DNA of 64,000 nucleotides from Zhengitettix transpicula (lineage: Eukaryota; Arthropoda; Insecta; Orthoptera; Tetrigidae). The notes below the pieces were generated by a model. The model did no database searches. It worked only from the letters and a program-made list of their open reading frames with translations, and was not told the origin of the DNA. Where the stretch lies: the NCBI GenBank assembly GCA_037074705.1, contig CM073590.1:221308746-221372745 (forward strand), written 5' to 3'. Below, piece after piece: positions 11,290 through 23,877 of this stretch. Made by a program: the position numbers and the translations under genes. The stretch's first letter is position 1; each line of letters starts with the position of its first letter.

Positions 11290-12955
11290 AATTTTCATTC
11301 CCACATAATTTTTTTCATTTAAGAGATATATTCACGTGATACTGACAATAAAACATGGATTGATGCTGAGTAATAGAGTGTCTTGTAGAAATAATTTAAG
11401 GTACTCCATTGTCTCCGACATTAATTTGAGGTGAGAATAGTAAGATATTTAATGGAGAATTATTTTCTTACTATTCATCTGTCGTTATTAATTTTTCTTT
11501 TACAAAAATATGTATCTAAAAATGTAAACAATGTTTTTAAATCTACATTGGCAAATATGAGATTGAGCTTTAGGATCAATAGTAAACAGCAATTGGAACT
11601 CATGAATTCTCCCTCACTTTAAGGTTCGTTTCGATTATTTCAATAATATAGAAGAATTTCAGAAATCAAATATGTCCTTCACAAGCATTTTGTAAATTAA
11701 ATAGGGTCCTAAACAAGCGATGTATACGTAAACCCTCAGTAAGCAAAAGTGTATTCTATTATCGTTTAAGCAATTTTGACCAAATTTTCTAACACAAAAT
11801 TAGCACGTGGTGCTGAAATTTTACTGTTCGTAGGTAAGTGATGTGGTTATACGACCACAAATTGTGTATCGTGAAGTACTGCTGAGAATTAGTAATGGTC
11901 GTCATCGGTCCCCAATGTCTCTCGTGGTTGTTAACCCGAGGTTCTGAGGTTTGTGTACCGTGTGTGATCACTGACGCCACAGTATGTCACCTTGTAGACA
12001 CTTTACATCGAACATGGGTCACCACATTCCACGGAGGTAACCTATTTCCACAGACCAATTAGGCTCTCCCTCTGAAGCTGCAACAGTTGTTGGTATTGTG
12101 CTAAGCTTTGTCACCGAGTCAATGTTTGTCGTCCAACCTCCCCATTTCATTCGCTGTACCCCTTTGTTCCCCGAGTACACGAAAATGGTATACTCACGAT
12201 GTCGCAGGGATTACATCACAAGTTTATACGTATTCCATCCATACCTGAAACAACTATTTTAAAAATACTACTTTTCTGGTCACCGCATTCTCTTATAATT
12301 CTTAGATGGATGAGTTTAGTACTAACAGATTCTTACAAATAAATGTTATAGGCTTACTCAACTAATATATGTCGATCATACGTGAGTGCGTTGTTGTCAT
12401 ATGACTTCACAGTAGTCTATATATTGTAAAGTCCTTCCCCCGAAATGTTTCTCAGTCAGAAGTCAGACATTATATAAAATAAAACCAAATCATTTAAATG
12501 ATCTTAATAACATCAAACATTAACTTTCAATATATACTGCGGACAATTTGAATTGTTCACGAGTCCATAGATCCGCTCATAAAAACAAATAGTCTTACAA
12601 TTTTTTCCGCAAGTTAAGCAGTCCGCCCACGAACTCCACAGGCTCCCAGTCCGACGGTGCAGTCTTCAGGATCTGCTTGGCTAGGATTCTAGAAAACCTT
12701 CGTGTGTTATTTGTATGTAATTGAGGACTTTTTTGTAATTCGGCCACCACGATGGACTTCTGCCCACTGTGTATTTTTATTTAGCCGTTGTCATGGTGAA
12801 TACATAAAAGCAAAACATAACTCTGTGCCTCGTCTTTCCATACCGTGAATTATAATAATATTATTAAAACCAAATAAAAAAATAATTAATAAACCAAAAA
12901 TACTATTAAGAATCATATTAATGAAATTAATAAAACGTAATGTAACGTGGTACGT
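11290..12955. other. noncoding stretch with one GC-richer patch
   Basis: AT-rich except about 11800-12190, which is more complex and contains ACGACCACAAATTGTG and similar sequence. Frames 11431-11622 and 11789-11980 have no domain. Nothing recognised. Confidence 0.4.
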
Positions 12956-12956
12956 T

Positions 12957-12959
<3 letters not shown>

Positions 12960-12991
<32 letters not shown>
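12960..12991. repeat. (TA)n microsatellite
   Basis: About sixteen uninterrupted TA units. Confidence 0.97.
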
Positions 12992-12994
<3 letters not shown>

Positions 12995-12995
<1 letters not shown>

Positions 12996-14085
12996 TGAAT
13001 ACCGTTGGATGTTTTTCACATCTTGTCTTTTGTAAAATGAGTGTAGTGCACTATAACTCAATCTTCTTGCAAATGTGTTTGATTGATGGAATGGTAGATA
13101 GATGGCTATAAACGTTTTACGGCCTATGAAGGAAACTCGGACCCGATATTACCTCAACAGACGTGATACTTAGGGAAACTGTTGCATCACACATTTTATA
13201 GGCTCAGACGATTGCGAGAAATAAATCTGAATGACTCAGATAAACGATTCTTAGCTCCCACTTCGGATTCATAATACGTATAGTGACGAGATGTTTTGAT
13301 TTATTTATTAATCTTTTGTCACTGTGACTCAGAAACTTAGACGATTCCATCGTATATATGTTATAACTGAAATATGAATTTTTTTTAAATTTATCATTCT
13401 TTCAGTGAACTGGTAAAATATTAAATGAGTGACTATACGTAATCCACATTTCTCTAAAACGGCCAATCAAATTTGAGCGGCTAATCATACAAAAAATTAA
13501 TTAAGATTTGATGCTGCTGCATAAAACTGTTTCGCCGATAACTCGGAAAAATATAAACCGAGTCTAGGTATGTCAATTACTATTCTATCTATACCTCAAT
13601 ATAATAAACCTGTCCTAAAATTCTCTCTTATTGCTTACAGAATCCTTTGGATAATTAAAGTATATTTTAAGAAAAACTGAACAAAGTACATGACAAAGTA
13701 ATATATGTTCCCTTTTATGAATATTACGAAAAAAGAAGTCAAGAAAAGTACGTTAATATCTGAAACACAAAAAATAACTCAAAGGGAACAAAGAACAAAA
13801 ATTTTCTGTACTTTTATGATTCGTGAATGTAGTAAAACTTTATTGATATACTGACTGATTGCTCGGCGTTTTCCTGGTACTTATTTATATCAATTCAATA
13901 TTCGATTACAAATTAAATCAACGCTATGCATAGCATAAAATAATTCTAAACTTGATTTTAAAAATATTTTTAGTTTCTGCCCGAGAAACAAAATAAATAA
14001 ATTATAGAGTGAACACACCCTTGAACAGAAAAAAAAAGTTATCCAAGGAAGAAACACTTCAAGCCAAACATTACTTAAATTACTA
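12995..14085. other. AT-rich noncoding stretch
   Basis: AT-rich sequence; the minus frame 13890-14189 is AT-driven. No recognised feature. Confidence 0.5.
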
Positions 14086-14139
14086 CCAGTATGAGAATGA
14101 TCGATAATGAGTGCAATCCGAGGGATAAAATATTTCGCC

Positions 14140-14240
14140 CTCTTTTCATTATCAGCGGTAACTGTTTCCAAACAACTCAGCGACGACAAATCACAGTAAT
14201 TTTATTTTTATGCCCTTCTCATCAAATTTTCATATCAGAG
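14140..14240 (+). repeat. fragment of a dispersed repeat (family C), copy 1
   Basis: The block around GGTAACTGTTTCC (from 14156), with a CAGCGACGACAAATCACAG segment, aligns with 33648-33700 (plus) and 50400-50465 (minus). The shared translated pattern is roughly GNC...RRR/QITKSV. The copies are diverged and short, so this is an old transposon piece of unknown class. Confidence 0.45.
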
Positions 14241-14359
14241 GGGCTTAACTTGATCTCAGCCGGCATTGAGATTGACACCTCAAATCTCAAACACTCCAGT
14301 TTCGTATTACTTTTAAATATCACCCTCTTTAACGCCCCCATCTATGGATGTTAGCCGTG

Positions 14360-15110
14360 TCTTTCCACAACATAATTTTCCGACATTTTAAGTCGTAAGT
14401 CACTAACATATACGTAAATTGTTAGATTTTTCTTGGTATACCCATCGAGATTATGGTGGTAACAGACCTCTAGATATTCATGCTCAAATTGCATTAAACC
14501 ATAATCAGATTTCCACTGATTTTCGTGAAAGGGAAGTGTATGAAGTGTCTCGTCTCGTTTTATGAGAATATATTATTTTATTAAAATAAATATTATTAAA
14601 ACGTTTTACTTGCAGAGAAAATCATATATGTATACTCTGACATTCTTTTTGTCACATTTTCCCTTCCCAGCTATCTCCCTTTGTCTAATTCTCACTCTTG
14701 CAGTCTATCATTTTGTCCTCTAAAACGCTATACTACTATCATAATTCAAGTTCCTCATTTTCAAATTAGACGCGAGAGCACTCGAGAAATGTTATCTCTG
14801 ATCTATTTAATTCTTCTTCAGCATGATTCAAACCACGGTCACACCGCCACATGGAAACAGACGCTTAGTTGCGCAAAACCTCGCGAAAATTGGAAAAAAT
14901 AAGTAACTTTCAGAGAGCAATTAATTTCGATTATGTTGTTGTTAGTCAGCTACAAATCGCTGTAGGGTCGCCATGATAATCCATATTAAGGGAGAAACTG
15001 AGTCTTTGGAGTTTCAAAATCATCAGTTTCAATTAGTCGTATAGTGCCGAGGCTAATAAGCTTCTGGTGTAATTTTAAACGCACTTATAACTGAGAAAAA
15101 TGGGGGCTTC
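14360..15110. other. noncoding stretch
   Basis: AT-rich to mixed sequence. The plus frame 14681-14902 has no domain. Nothing recognised. Confidence 0.45.
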
Positions 15111-15119
15111 TCGGCATAA

Positions 15120-15720
15120 AAGATTAAAAATTAAATTGAAATGTAGATGCGTGTAGAGAGGAGCGGAGATACTTTACAATTGCCGAACCAGAGACACGTG
15201 TAATACTTTGGGGATAATACTTCAACGCGGTCCGAATTGGAATCCCGCAGAAATTAAGAGAGAGAATGCAGGAGGGTGTTGGGGGGTGTAAAACCCGAAT
15301 ACGGGCCATTTACTAAGAGAGATATCGGCTCTAGGCCATTGGGATATCCGCAGTCCAATGATGGACACACTAATCGGCAATAGATTAGGCAATTGAATGG
15401 CACAAAAAGATCGCGCCCCGATAGCGTCCTTCTCTTGAATTAGGGGCGGGCGGCGCGTTATTAATAGAATATAGACAAGATACTGTCAGAGGGACTAATT
15501 ACCGCGGCCGATGGATACGCACCTGATAAGTCCACACGGACAAGTTATGGTCGCCCACAGAATACATTTGCCTCGTGTTAGCCCACAATTATTGCGGCCC
15601 GTTTGATCGAATATAATGGCCGACGCATTACGGGTTTCGGATCTCACTCTCATTCAAGAGATGGAAATTAACGCAATTAGGAAGCTGCGACATGCGTATT
15701 ATTGACGTTGATGGGGAAAC
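15120..15720. promoter_or_regulatory. GC-richer homeodomain-site-bearing block
   Basis: A 600-bp complex block that stands out from AT-rich flanks. It includes GGGGCGGGCGGCGCG near 15441 and several homeodomain-type cores: GACTAATTACCG near 15492, CACAATTATTGCGG near 15584 and CGCAATTAGG near 15672. No frame longer than 61 codons is open. It looks like an insect conserved noncoding enhancer, but conservation cannot be tested here. Confidence 0.35.
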
Positions 15721-15724
15721 CAAA

Positions 15725-17170
15725 CATTGCAAATCAATTGTTATGTACCAAAACATAAAGAGAACAGATACAATTATTAAACATCAGAGAGATATTAGCC
15801 ACGCTTAAGCTTATGACTACTAAATGTTATGCCGTGATACCAGAATCAAACACGAATTTATCACTTTACTGGCTGACGCTACTTCCAATTGTGATGCAAA
15901 TTTGAGGTCCAGTACTGCGATGTAGTAATTGGGTCTACATTTGACCAGAAAAACTAAATTGGCTGAAATAATATTTTCAGAAAGAACGTTTCTTGAATTG
16001 TTTACTTACTATTACTATTTGTATTAATTCGATACCTTGATTCGTATAGAAAATTTTTTCCCAAATATATTTAGTGTGATAGAGCATATAATAGTATGTT
16101 AACTGCATTTTTTTAAAACAAGATAAGTCATAACCACGATAAAAGAAAATTTCATTTATATTAAACATTTTTCGAAAAAACGAATAATTATAACACAAGT
16201 TAGAAGTAAAAAAAGTCTTTTCGGTTACATAAGTAATGCAAAAATTTTATTCAATATATATTTATATATCATTAATTTTAGACAGATATTAGTGGAAGAA
16301 CTTGGTAATGAATACAAATTATTTATAATACTCCAAGCCCTAGTACACCTTTTGTAGTCCTAAATGACGGATGAAAGGAGAAATGATATATTCATGAATT
16401 GCTTTTTTATTTTTTCTGACGTATGGCCAATTTATTTATTAACAGTATAAATAAATGTCAGATACCTATCATTATGAATGATCAAATAATTCATAACTTT
16501 TTTAATACCATAAAAATTTACTTTAGATAAAAAAATTGTTCTGTATTTTATTATATGTAATATTTTAATGAAAAATATTTTATATTTATAAAAATATATT
16601 TGTAATAAGTTGTAAAACCCCTGGATCTCTTTAAAACTGCAAACAAAACACGTTTTAAATGTAATTATATATTATAAAGGCGTGCACTCTGAAAAAAACA
16701 TTTAGAGGTATTTTACTTTTGGTTGTTAACAGATTTTATTATCCAAATTTATCATTGCAAAAATAAATTTTTAATGTGTGTTATTTAATAACCAGATAAA
16801 ATTCAGGATCAAAATCAGACATTTATATGCCAAAAAAAATTACTTTTTATAAATATGTCAAGAAACATTTTGCTAATAAATATAAAATAAAATTATAGTT
16901 AATAAAAGTTTTTAAATTCTAAGAATATATCTATATGGTCCTTATTCATATAATTTTAATATAGTTCTAAATATTGACATAAAATCACTTTCTTCGTAAA
17001 GTTTCTATCAAGAGAAATTAACTTCCTTTAGGAGTATATTTGATATAATTTTTTATTAATAAATCTGAACTTTTCCGGAAATTAAAAATAATTTACTTAG
17101 TGTTCAGTTAAGTTAAAAACTGAACGTTAATAAATTCACAAAACTCAACATTCCTTTAAGGTTCTTTCTT
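15725..17170. other. very AT-rich stretch
   Basis: One of the most AT-rich parts of the window, with many A/T homopolymers. No gene or repeat recognised. Confidence 0.55.
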
Positions 17171-17174
17171 AGCT

Positions 17175-17790
17175 TAAAAATGGGTAATAGCGAACGACCA
17201 CGGACTGGCAACTTTCACTTTCACTACGATAAAATCTTCAACAACACCATAGTCATCTGTGTGGGAGAACCTACATTTGTGCTTCATTCAGAATTGAGAT
17301 TCATGTCCATTCAACACGAACGCACACACCTGTCATAAACATAGAAAGTCTGCTTCTCTTCCTGCCTCTTTGTCAAAGCAAAAAAGAACTTGATAAAACC
17401 CATGCCTATTTAACAATCACACTGGCCACCTGCTTGGTTGTGTGTACCGACCTGAGACCTGTGAATGGAAGACAATATCTCTTTTGCGACACCATGCAAA
17501 CTGCACGCTTATAATAAACATCTGGTCCGCCATTGTGCGGCCATGGATGTTGCAAAACTTTTCTGCCAATGCCAAATAAAATTAGGTGCGGGGCGCGCGT
17601 TCTCATAAACAAAGGAACCTGGATGTATATTTGAAATGCAAACGCGTTTAAACTTCCTGTAATGAAACACGAAATGTACGTGAATGGGAAGAAGTTGTGT
17701 AACGAATTCAAACTATGCGCAAAAAATACTGCATAGATAGATTTTGGCAAAGCGCGGTGATAGTATTTGGGATACGTACAAAAAAAACAC
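17175..17790. promoter_or_regulatory. GC-richer noncoding block
   Basis: A complex block containing a direct ACTTTCACTTTCAC repeat near 17213 and CCGCCATTGTGCGGCCATGG near 17528 (Sox-like CCATTGTG). The minus frame 17406-17792 (128 aa) is open across it but has no domain I know, no good start context and no splice evidence, so I treat it as fortuitous. Confidence 0.25.
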
Positions 17791-17799
17791 AAAAAAGGA

Positions 17800-19490
17800 A
17801 CAGAAAAATATCATCGTTACATAACACCTATAAAACGTGTAATTATTTAATAATAAAGGTAAACTAACCCTAAAAACCTCACGACACGCCATACATGTCT
17901 CTAACCTTCACTGATAAATAAACGAGTTCCCAACTTACGATTATATCTTACACTTCCCACAATTACATTAATACAATCCTATTCCTTTTACAATAATTCC
18001 CTATTATAACTGGTTAATATTTTTTGGAGTTGTTTCATTCTGCTGAGACACGCAGCTACCGCACTGCCTATTCCAATTCCACGGGGTTTCATCAGTATTA
18101 TGCCAGATAGAAGCGTTTCTATACCTTATTTCTAAATATTCAATATTTAAAAATATATATCTTGCAATGACGGATAATAATATTTTCATGTGAAAAGCGA
18201 ATTTATTATAAATATATGATGTATTTGTAAATCTGAAATATTATTCCAGATGAAATAGTATTATGACGTTAAGGATTAACGCAGATGTATTGCGGGATAG
18301 CCTAATTCAGCATTAGATGAAAACTCAACGTAAATGTCTTTGACCAATTAAAATTATTTAATGTCAATGTAATTATGAAAGTGTGGGCATTTAAAATATA
18401 CCATATTACTAATTGCAGATTAATGGGAAGAGACTACTGTGTTGAAACACGGACGAGGAATGGATATGTTGTGATGAGGATTTTAGACTCTCTGCTTTTT
18501 TAAAAAATGTATTTCGGCAAAAATTCACCAAAAGAAATGTGCATTTAGTTTAATCAGTGAAATGAAAAATAACACTTAAGCTCTACATTTGTTTGTTTAC
18601 AATATATTTTCATTCTAAATTGCTTGATATTCTTGTTGTAATGTTTTGACTCTTGTACAACCTAGGTCGTTTTAGGAAAAATTATAACTATATAATATAT
18701 ATATATATACAAAATAATTTAATATTTGTAAAAATCGTATAAATTATATTACCTGATGATTGGATGAAAACGTGATATAAACAGTCGGACTTAAATTTTT
18801 AAAGTAATACTGTCGTTACAAAATATAAGAAAAGTAAATCTTAGAACAAGTATTTTTCTAATAATGAAGTAAATGTATACAGAAAATATTTTCAGTAAAC
18901 GATTGGGCATAGAAATGTTGGAACCTAGCCCATATATAAATAAAGTTTAAAGACCAATATATTCGACTTTATTAACTGTACCAGATAACGTAGAATTCAA
19001 ATTTATTTATTTATTCGACCAATTTCATCACTGCAGAAATTAATTAAATAAAATTCAGAGTAAAAAGTGAGACACTTTGGAGGGATACTAAGGTTATAAA
19101 ATACGAAAAATTAAATAGAGAACAAAGAAGGAAAGGACAAAGGCTATGTCATTCTACTTTTATAAAGATACATTTCATTTATATGAATACTATTGATTTT
19201 ATTGATTTTATTCTTTAATGATAAACATACCCTCACTTCTTATAACAAACATTATGTAAGATAGTTTCTGTTTCAATATTAAATTATTTACAATGATCTC
19301 CTAATTTGTTCATATGAAATAAATACTGTCATAAAATGTACAGTGAGCGTTACTAATTTTAAAGAAATACAGTGATCCCGGTATTGCGTTGTATAAATAG
19401 CAGCACTGTATTTATATAGCTATAGAACCGGAGCAAACCAAAAACATTCAAGGCAAATATTTCGACATATTTTCACAGACTCCTTGTTCT
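17800..19490. other. AT-rich noncoding stretch
   Basis: AT-rich, with a short TA run near 18694-18708. Apart from the weak hammerhead-like motif at 18751 nothing was recognised. Confidence 0.5.
18751..18790 (+). ncRNA. degenerate hammerhead-core-like motif
   Basis: ACCTGATGA (18751-18759) is followed after only eight bases by GAAAACGTG. This matches the order of blocks seen at 27385-27430 and 40620-40665, but helix II is essentially absent, so it is at best a decayed relic. Confidence 0.2.
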
Positions 19491-19499
19491 CTCTTTCCA

Positions 19500-20060
19500 G
19501 CTAACATAACAAAGCTAAGGCCATTCAGTGTGCACAGGTTTGGCCAAAGGAAAGTGTCCTTGGGAGGGAGATCCGACGCTAAGGAATTCGGACCGACGCT
19601 GCGCGGCGTGGTTTATCTCTCGCCCTGGGCAGGACGCGAAGAAAAGGGCGCTTTATGAAGGGCAAGCACTCCACAGCGCCGGAGATGTCCTTTTTCCCCG
19701 CGCGCACAATGCAACACTATTAATAAAACGCTTCTTGCTCGTTAATTTCCCATCTCCCGCTAAGAGCGATAGCCTGATAACTTCGGACGCGGTGAGGCAT
19801 TAAACGAGCGATGATAACGCACTCTGCGAATAAGGAATAAATTCATGGACAATGCCTTAATTAGAAACAAAAGACCGCGGTAATCCACCGTCACATAAAT
19901 TACGAAATTTCAAAAGCGTTTACTTCAGCGTCGAGGTGCTGGATTAAAGTGCGATTTGTTGTTACTGGACGTGAGGATAATTACAGCCGTCTTAATTTAA
20001 GGACACGGGTAGAGAATTTTTGCCACTGACATGACGTAGGTTTAGCTCTACGTGATAGGT
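19500..20060. promoter_or_regulatory. GC-richer noncoding block
   Basis: A strong local GC rise at 19530-19700, followed by a complex region with homeodomain-type sites (CTATTAATAAAACG near 19708, CTTAATTAGAAAC near 19856) and a TAATCC site near 19881. The 91-codon plus frame 19528-19803 shows no domain. Candidate regulatory element. Confidence 0.3.
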
Positions 20061-20064
20061 CATG

Positions 20065-22545
20065 AATATCGTTCCTCTGTAAAATTAAAATCGGCCATGT
20101 TCATTTTCCTTCGTATGAGTGTCCTTGTGTAACGGCGCTGAAGAAATTATGACAGTTTTCATATTTATATATAGGATTATTTAATTGACGACAACGAAAG
20201 ATATTTAATAACTCCAACTTGTGAACAATTGCTCATTGGAAAAATTTACTGAGGTATTATACGTATTAAAAATTCAATAAATTATTTAATCTTGTGTACG
20301 AAAGAAATAATATTAATATCAATAATTTTGTAATATTCTATGATCGTTCAATTTTAAAATTAAACAACAGAAAAGAATACACGTTTGTGAGATAATATGC
20401 GTTTCCCATCAGATCGATTAGGGATTTCATGAATAAATTCTAAGGACGCTACGACAAAATAGTAAATGACTAATGGATAGATACATAATTAATTTAACAA
20501 CGTACAGTAGGAATTAGAACTATAATATAATTTTTTGGAATGTCTAATTACATAAGAGTGAAGTGTTGAGGAGTGCAATAAAATTTTTAGGTTCATTCTA
20601 AAGCAAATGTTATAACAGGATTATTTTACCTTATTGATGTTCAGTGAAGTGCCTTAAAAATGAAAATATTCCCTGTTTTATTAATTTTTGGAGAAAAAGA
20701 AATGGAAGACATTGGAAATATATTCATGTTGTCTGTTTTATTTAATTTTGAGTTTAGATATAATTTTACCAAGTGTAGACTTAATTTTAGTTAATAATTT
20801 TTTTCGTTAGTCAATATACACTGTCAGATTTATAATTTAATTCTACGGTCTTAGAAATTGGTCTCTGAACAGGCTGTAACGTAGTTGTAAATTTTGTAAA
20901 ACCACTATTACAACGCAAATGCTTGTAGAAAGACAAAATTACAAGCCCAAAATAGCCGAAATATGTGAAATATGATTGTATACAGTGAAACTATTTTTAC
21001 TCATCGCCATATTCATTAGAATATGTATCTACTGTGTGATCTTACTAATATATTGGATCCTAATTTATTTTGAGACTTAACGAATTATTCATATCACTCG
21101 AAGCATCCTTCTAGAATTTTCATAAGCTACTCTACTGGCATACAAGAAAAACTGAACCTCTTCTAGACAATAAAGGAAACAATAACAGTTTTGTACGCTG
21201 TAAATTAATAGAAATAAATCATCCAATATTTATTTACGCCACATTTTATTATATATATATATATACCAGTACAAATAACGTTCCTTATATATATATAAAA
21301 AAAACATTTGATATTTAACATGCGTGTCATACAGGCTTTCCATTTTCTGACTGCCTAAACACTCGAAAAGATTTTTCATGTTAAATTAAATATTTGATAT
21401 ACGGCACACTATTTGCAGTATTATCTTAATGTACCAACGGCACAATTTTGTCAGTAATATGTACGTTGTGTAAATCTAGCACGATAACTCTTGACTTTTA
21501 AATAATACGTCCATTTTGATGTAGTGCAAATGTCAGAGTTGTATAATTTTTTCTGACATGCCTTGGGAAATTTATAAGTTTGCTTTTACTGTTTTACTAG
21601 CAACGCTAAAAATCATTTTTAAGAATTGTTTGGTTAAGATACTTCAAAGGGAATATTCGGTACTTTTCTTTCCAAACAATAATAATTTAATTAACACGTT
21701 GTATATTTTAATTATTAGAATTAAATATAAATTGAATATTTTTTTCAGATTATTAGTCACGATAATGTTCGGTAATTATTTTTTAAACGTTTATGCAATA
21801 TCCTTTTGCAATGAATATAGAGTCTAGTTTGCAGTTATGTTCCGTTAATATATACTCAAAATTCCCTATATTATAAAATTCTGTAATATCTGCTGCGTAT
21901 TCAAATAAATCTCTGCTTAAACAAACTCATTTTCCCCTTTCCATATTTCGACAATATACGAGAAAAATAGGTTTCGTTTCAATATTTTACAATCCGCTTT
22001 ATTTTCTGGTTCTCTTCGGCGTGAGCAAAAACACGCAATAAACATTCTCGTTAATTTATGGACTTTTTATTAGGTAATATTAACTTCTTCTATCTGTAGG
22101 ATGTCGTTTGTACGAGTTAAAACGTACTATATGAGCTTCCAACTAAGGCTTAATTGGAAATAGTACTTTTTCTACATGTTTGTTACGTCACTGGATTTAT
22201 CACAACGATATATTTTGACAGTTCTTTAGTCTTAGCACTTCGAACTTGTTTATGTTTTATGATTGTAATTTTCTGACAAGTAGCTTGTGAAAATTTGAAT
22301 TCTGTTATTTAAAATACTTTTGTCCTCATCACACATCAAATTGTTTTTATCATTTTCTGTAATATACGATCGCTGCTTCGTATATATAACGGCTCCAGCA
22401 GTTTTCCAGTTTATTTATTTTATTTGTATTACCGCATCACTGCTTTACTGACTTAATTACAAATTTCTCGATTCACTTAACTTTCAGGTTATGTTGACTG
22501 ATTCCACAAAAAACTGTAATAATCCGCCCAGTGTTCCCTTTTGTG
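20065..22545. other. AT-rich noncoding stretch
   Basis: AT-rich, with a TA run at 21250-21266. The plus frame 21558-21827 is hydrophobic and AT-driven. Nothing recognised. Confidence 0.5.
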
Positions 22546-22559
22546 TCCGTGCATTTAAT

Positions 22560-22830
22560 TAGGTAATATTACACGGTTGTCTGTGAAGGGGCTGGATTGT
22601 TTTTTGGCGGGGGTGGCTCGGCTTGGCTCGGCTCTGCTCCTGCAGATTTGCCAATATTGCGTGGTGATTAATTTGAGGCGCCGCAAGACCGCGGACTGCG
22701 CTGCTGCTGACGTGTGGTACAACGCAGATCTCGGCATTAACGTTACACAGCCAATCTCAAGGGAAACTACCAGCTACAATGTGAAACAGTTCACTTGCCA
22801 TAAAGCTCAACCAAAGCCACAATACGTTTT
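22560..22830. other. GC-richer noncoding block
   Basis: A GC-rich patch with a GGCTCGGCTTGGCTCGGCTC direct repeat (about 22615-22634). Frames are open on both strands (22555-22737 minus, 22577-22879 plus) without domains. Possible regulatory element; no proof. Confidence 0.22.
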
Positions 22831-22879
22831 GTGTCACGTTCACAAAAAAAAATTCTGTACTTTATCAATATGTATTTAA

Positions 22880-23837
22880 TAACACCACTACGTACACAAT
22901 ATCGAGAAGAAAAAATCATGTATTTATATACTAGTATCAACTAGTTTTCTTTTATTATAATATTATAAAATCATTATAATACAGATTATAAATAATAAGG
23001 GCAAGAGAATTTCAAATTTAAAACACAAGCCACAAATAGGTATAGAATCTTTAATTTTTTATATAACACAATAAATTAACGACCCGTATACCAGACGAAA
23101 ACAGAAATTAATTCTGAACAATATATAATTTAAAAGTGTTAGTTGTCTACTCACTTTTAAAATTTTTGTATACATTAATGGGCAATGAAGTGTGACCATG
23201 GCCCTCTGCCCCCAGTTTACTTTCCTGATCTACTACTTCTAAGGTTGTTAAGTTAATAAATATTACCATTTTTGAAGCAGTTCTCAAATTTATGCAAATT
23301 GTAGTTAGACAATACTGTAAAAATGGAGGTTTCGGCAGTGTCTCCTGTGCTATACAAGTTTTCTCCGAAAATAAAGTATCATAATAAGTATATGTAAAAT
23401 ACATGGGTCCAAAAATTAAACTGTGCAACGTTTGCTGCATTTTGAGTAACTCGATGTACCTGTGAGACAATTCTCTGTTATTTTCTCCTCTTTGTGGCCT
23501 TAACTATCCCTTCGTGCGTTTCTGTCCCTTTTGACAATTTCCTCATGTCTCATTCTTCGAAAAGCTAATCGAAGTATATATCCCTTTCCTGATCTCTTTC
23601 CGCATTACTTAATTTTTCTAGTCACCTTATTTGTCTTTTTCGATTTACAGCTTCACGATGTTAATCAATTTGATTATATTAAATCTAACAGTAAAACAAC
23701 TTGTTTAACTAAACGCGATAATGAGCATTAAGCCACTAACGTACGCGAGTTTTCTTTAAAAAATTAAATGAACAGAATAAATTATACTCTCACAATTCAG
23801 GTCCAACAGATACAAAAATAAACATGCGACGAAAATA

Positions 23838-23877
<40 letters not shown>

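Noticed and set aside
17406..17792. 128-codon minus-strand frame
   Set aside because: No recognised domain or splice signals; composition explains the open frame.
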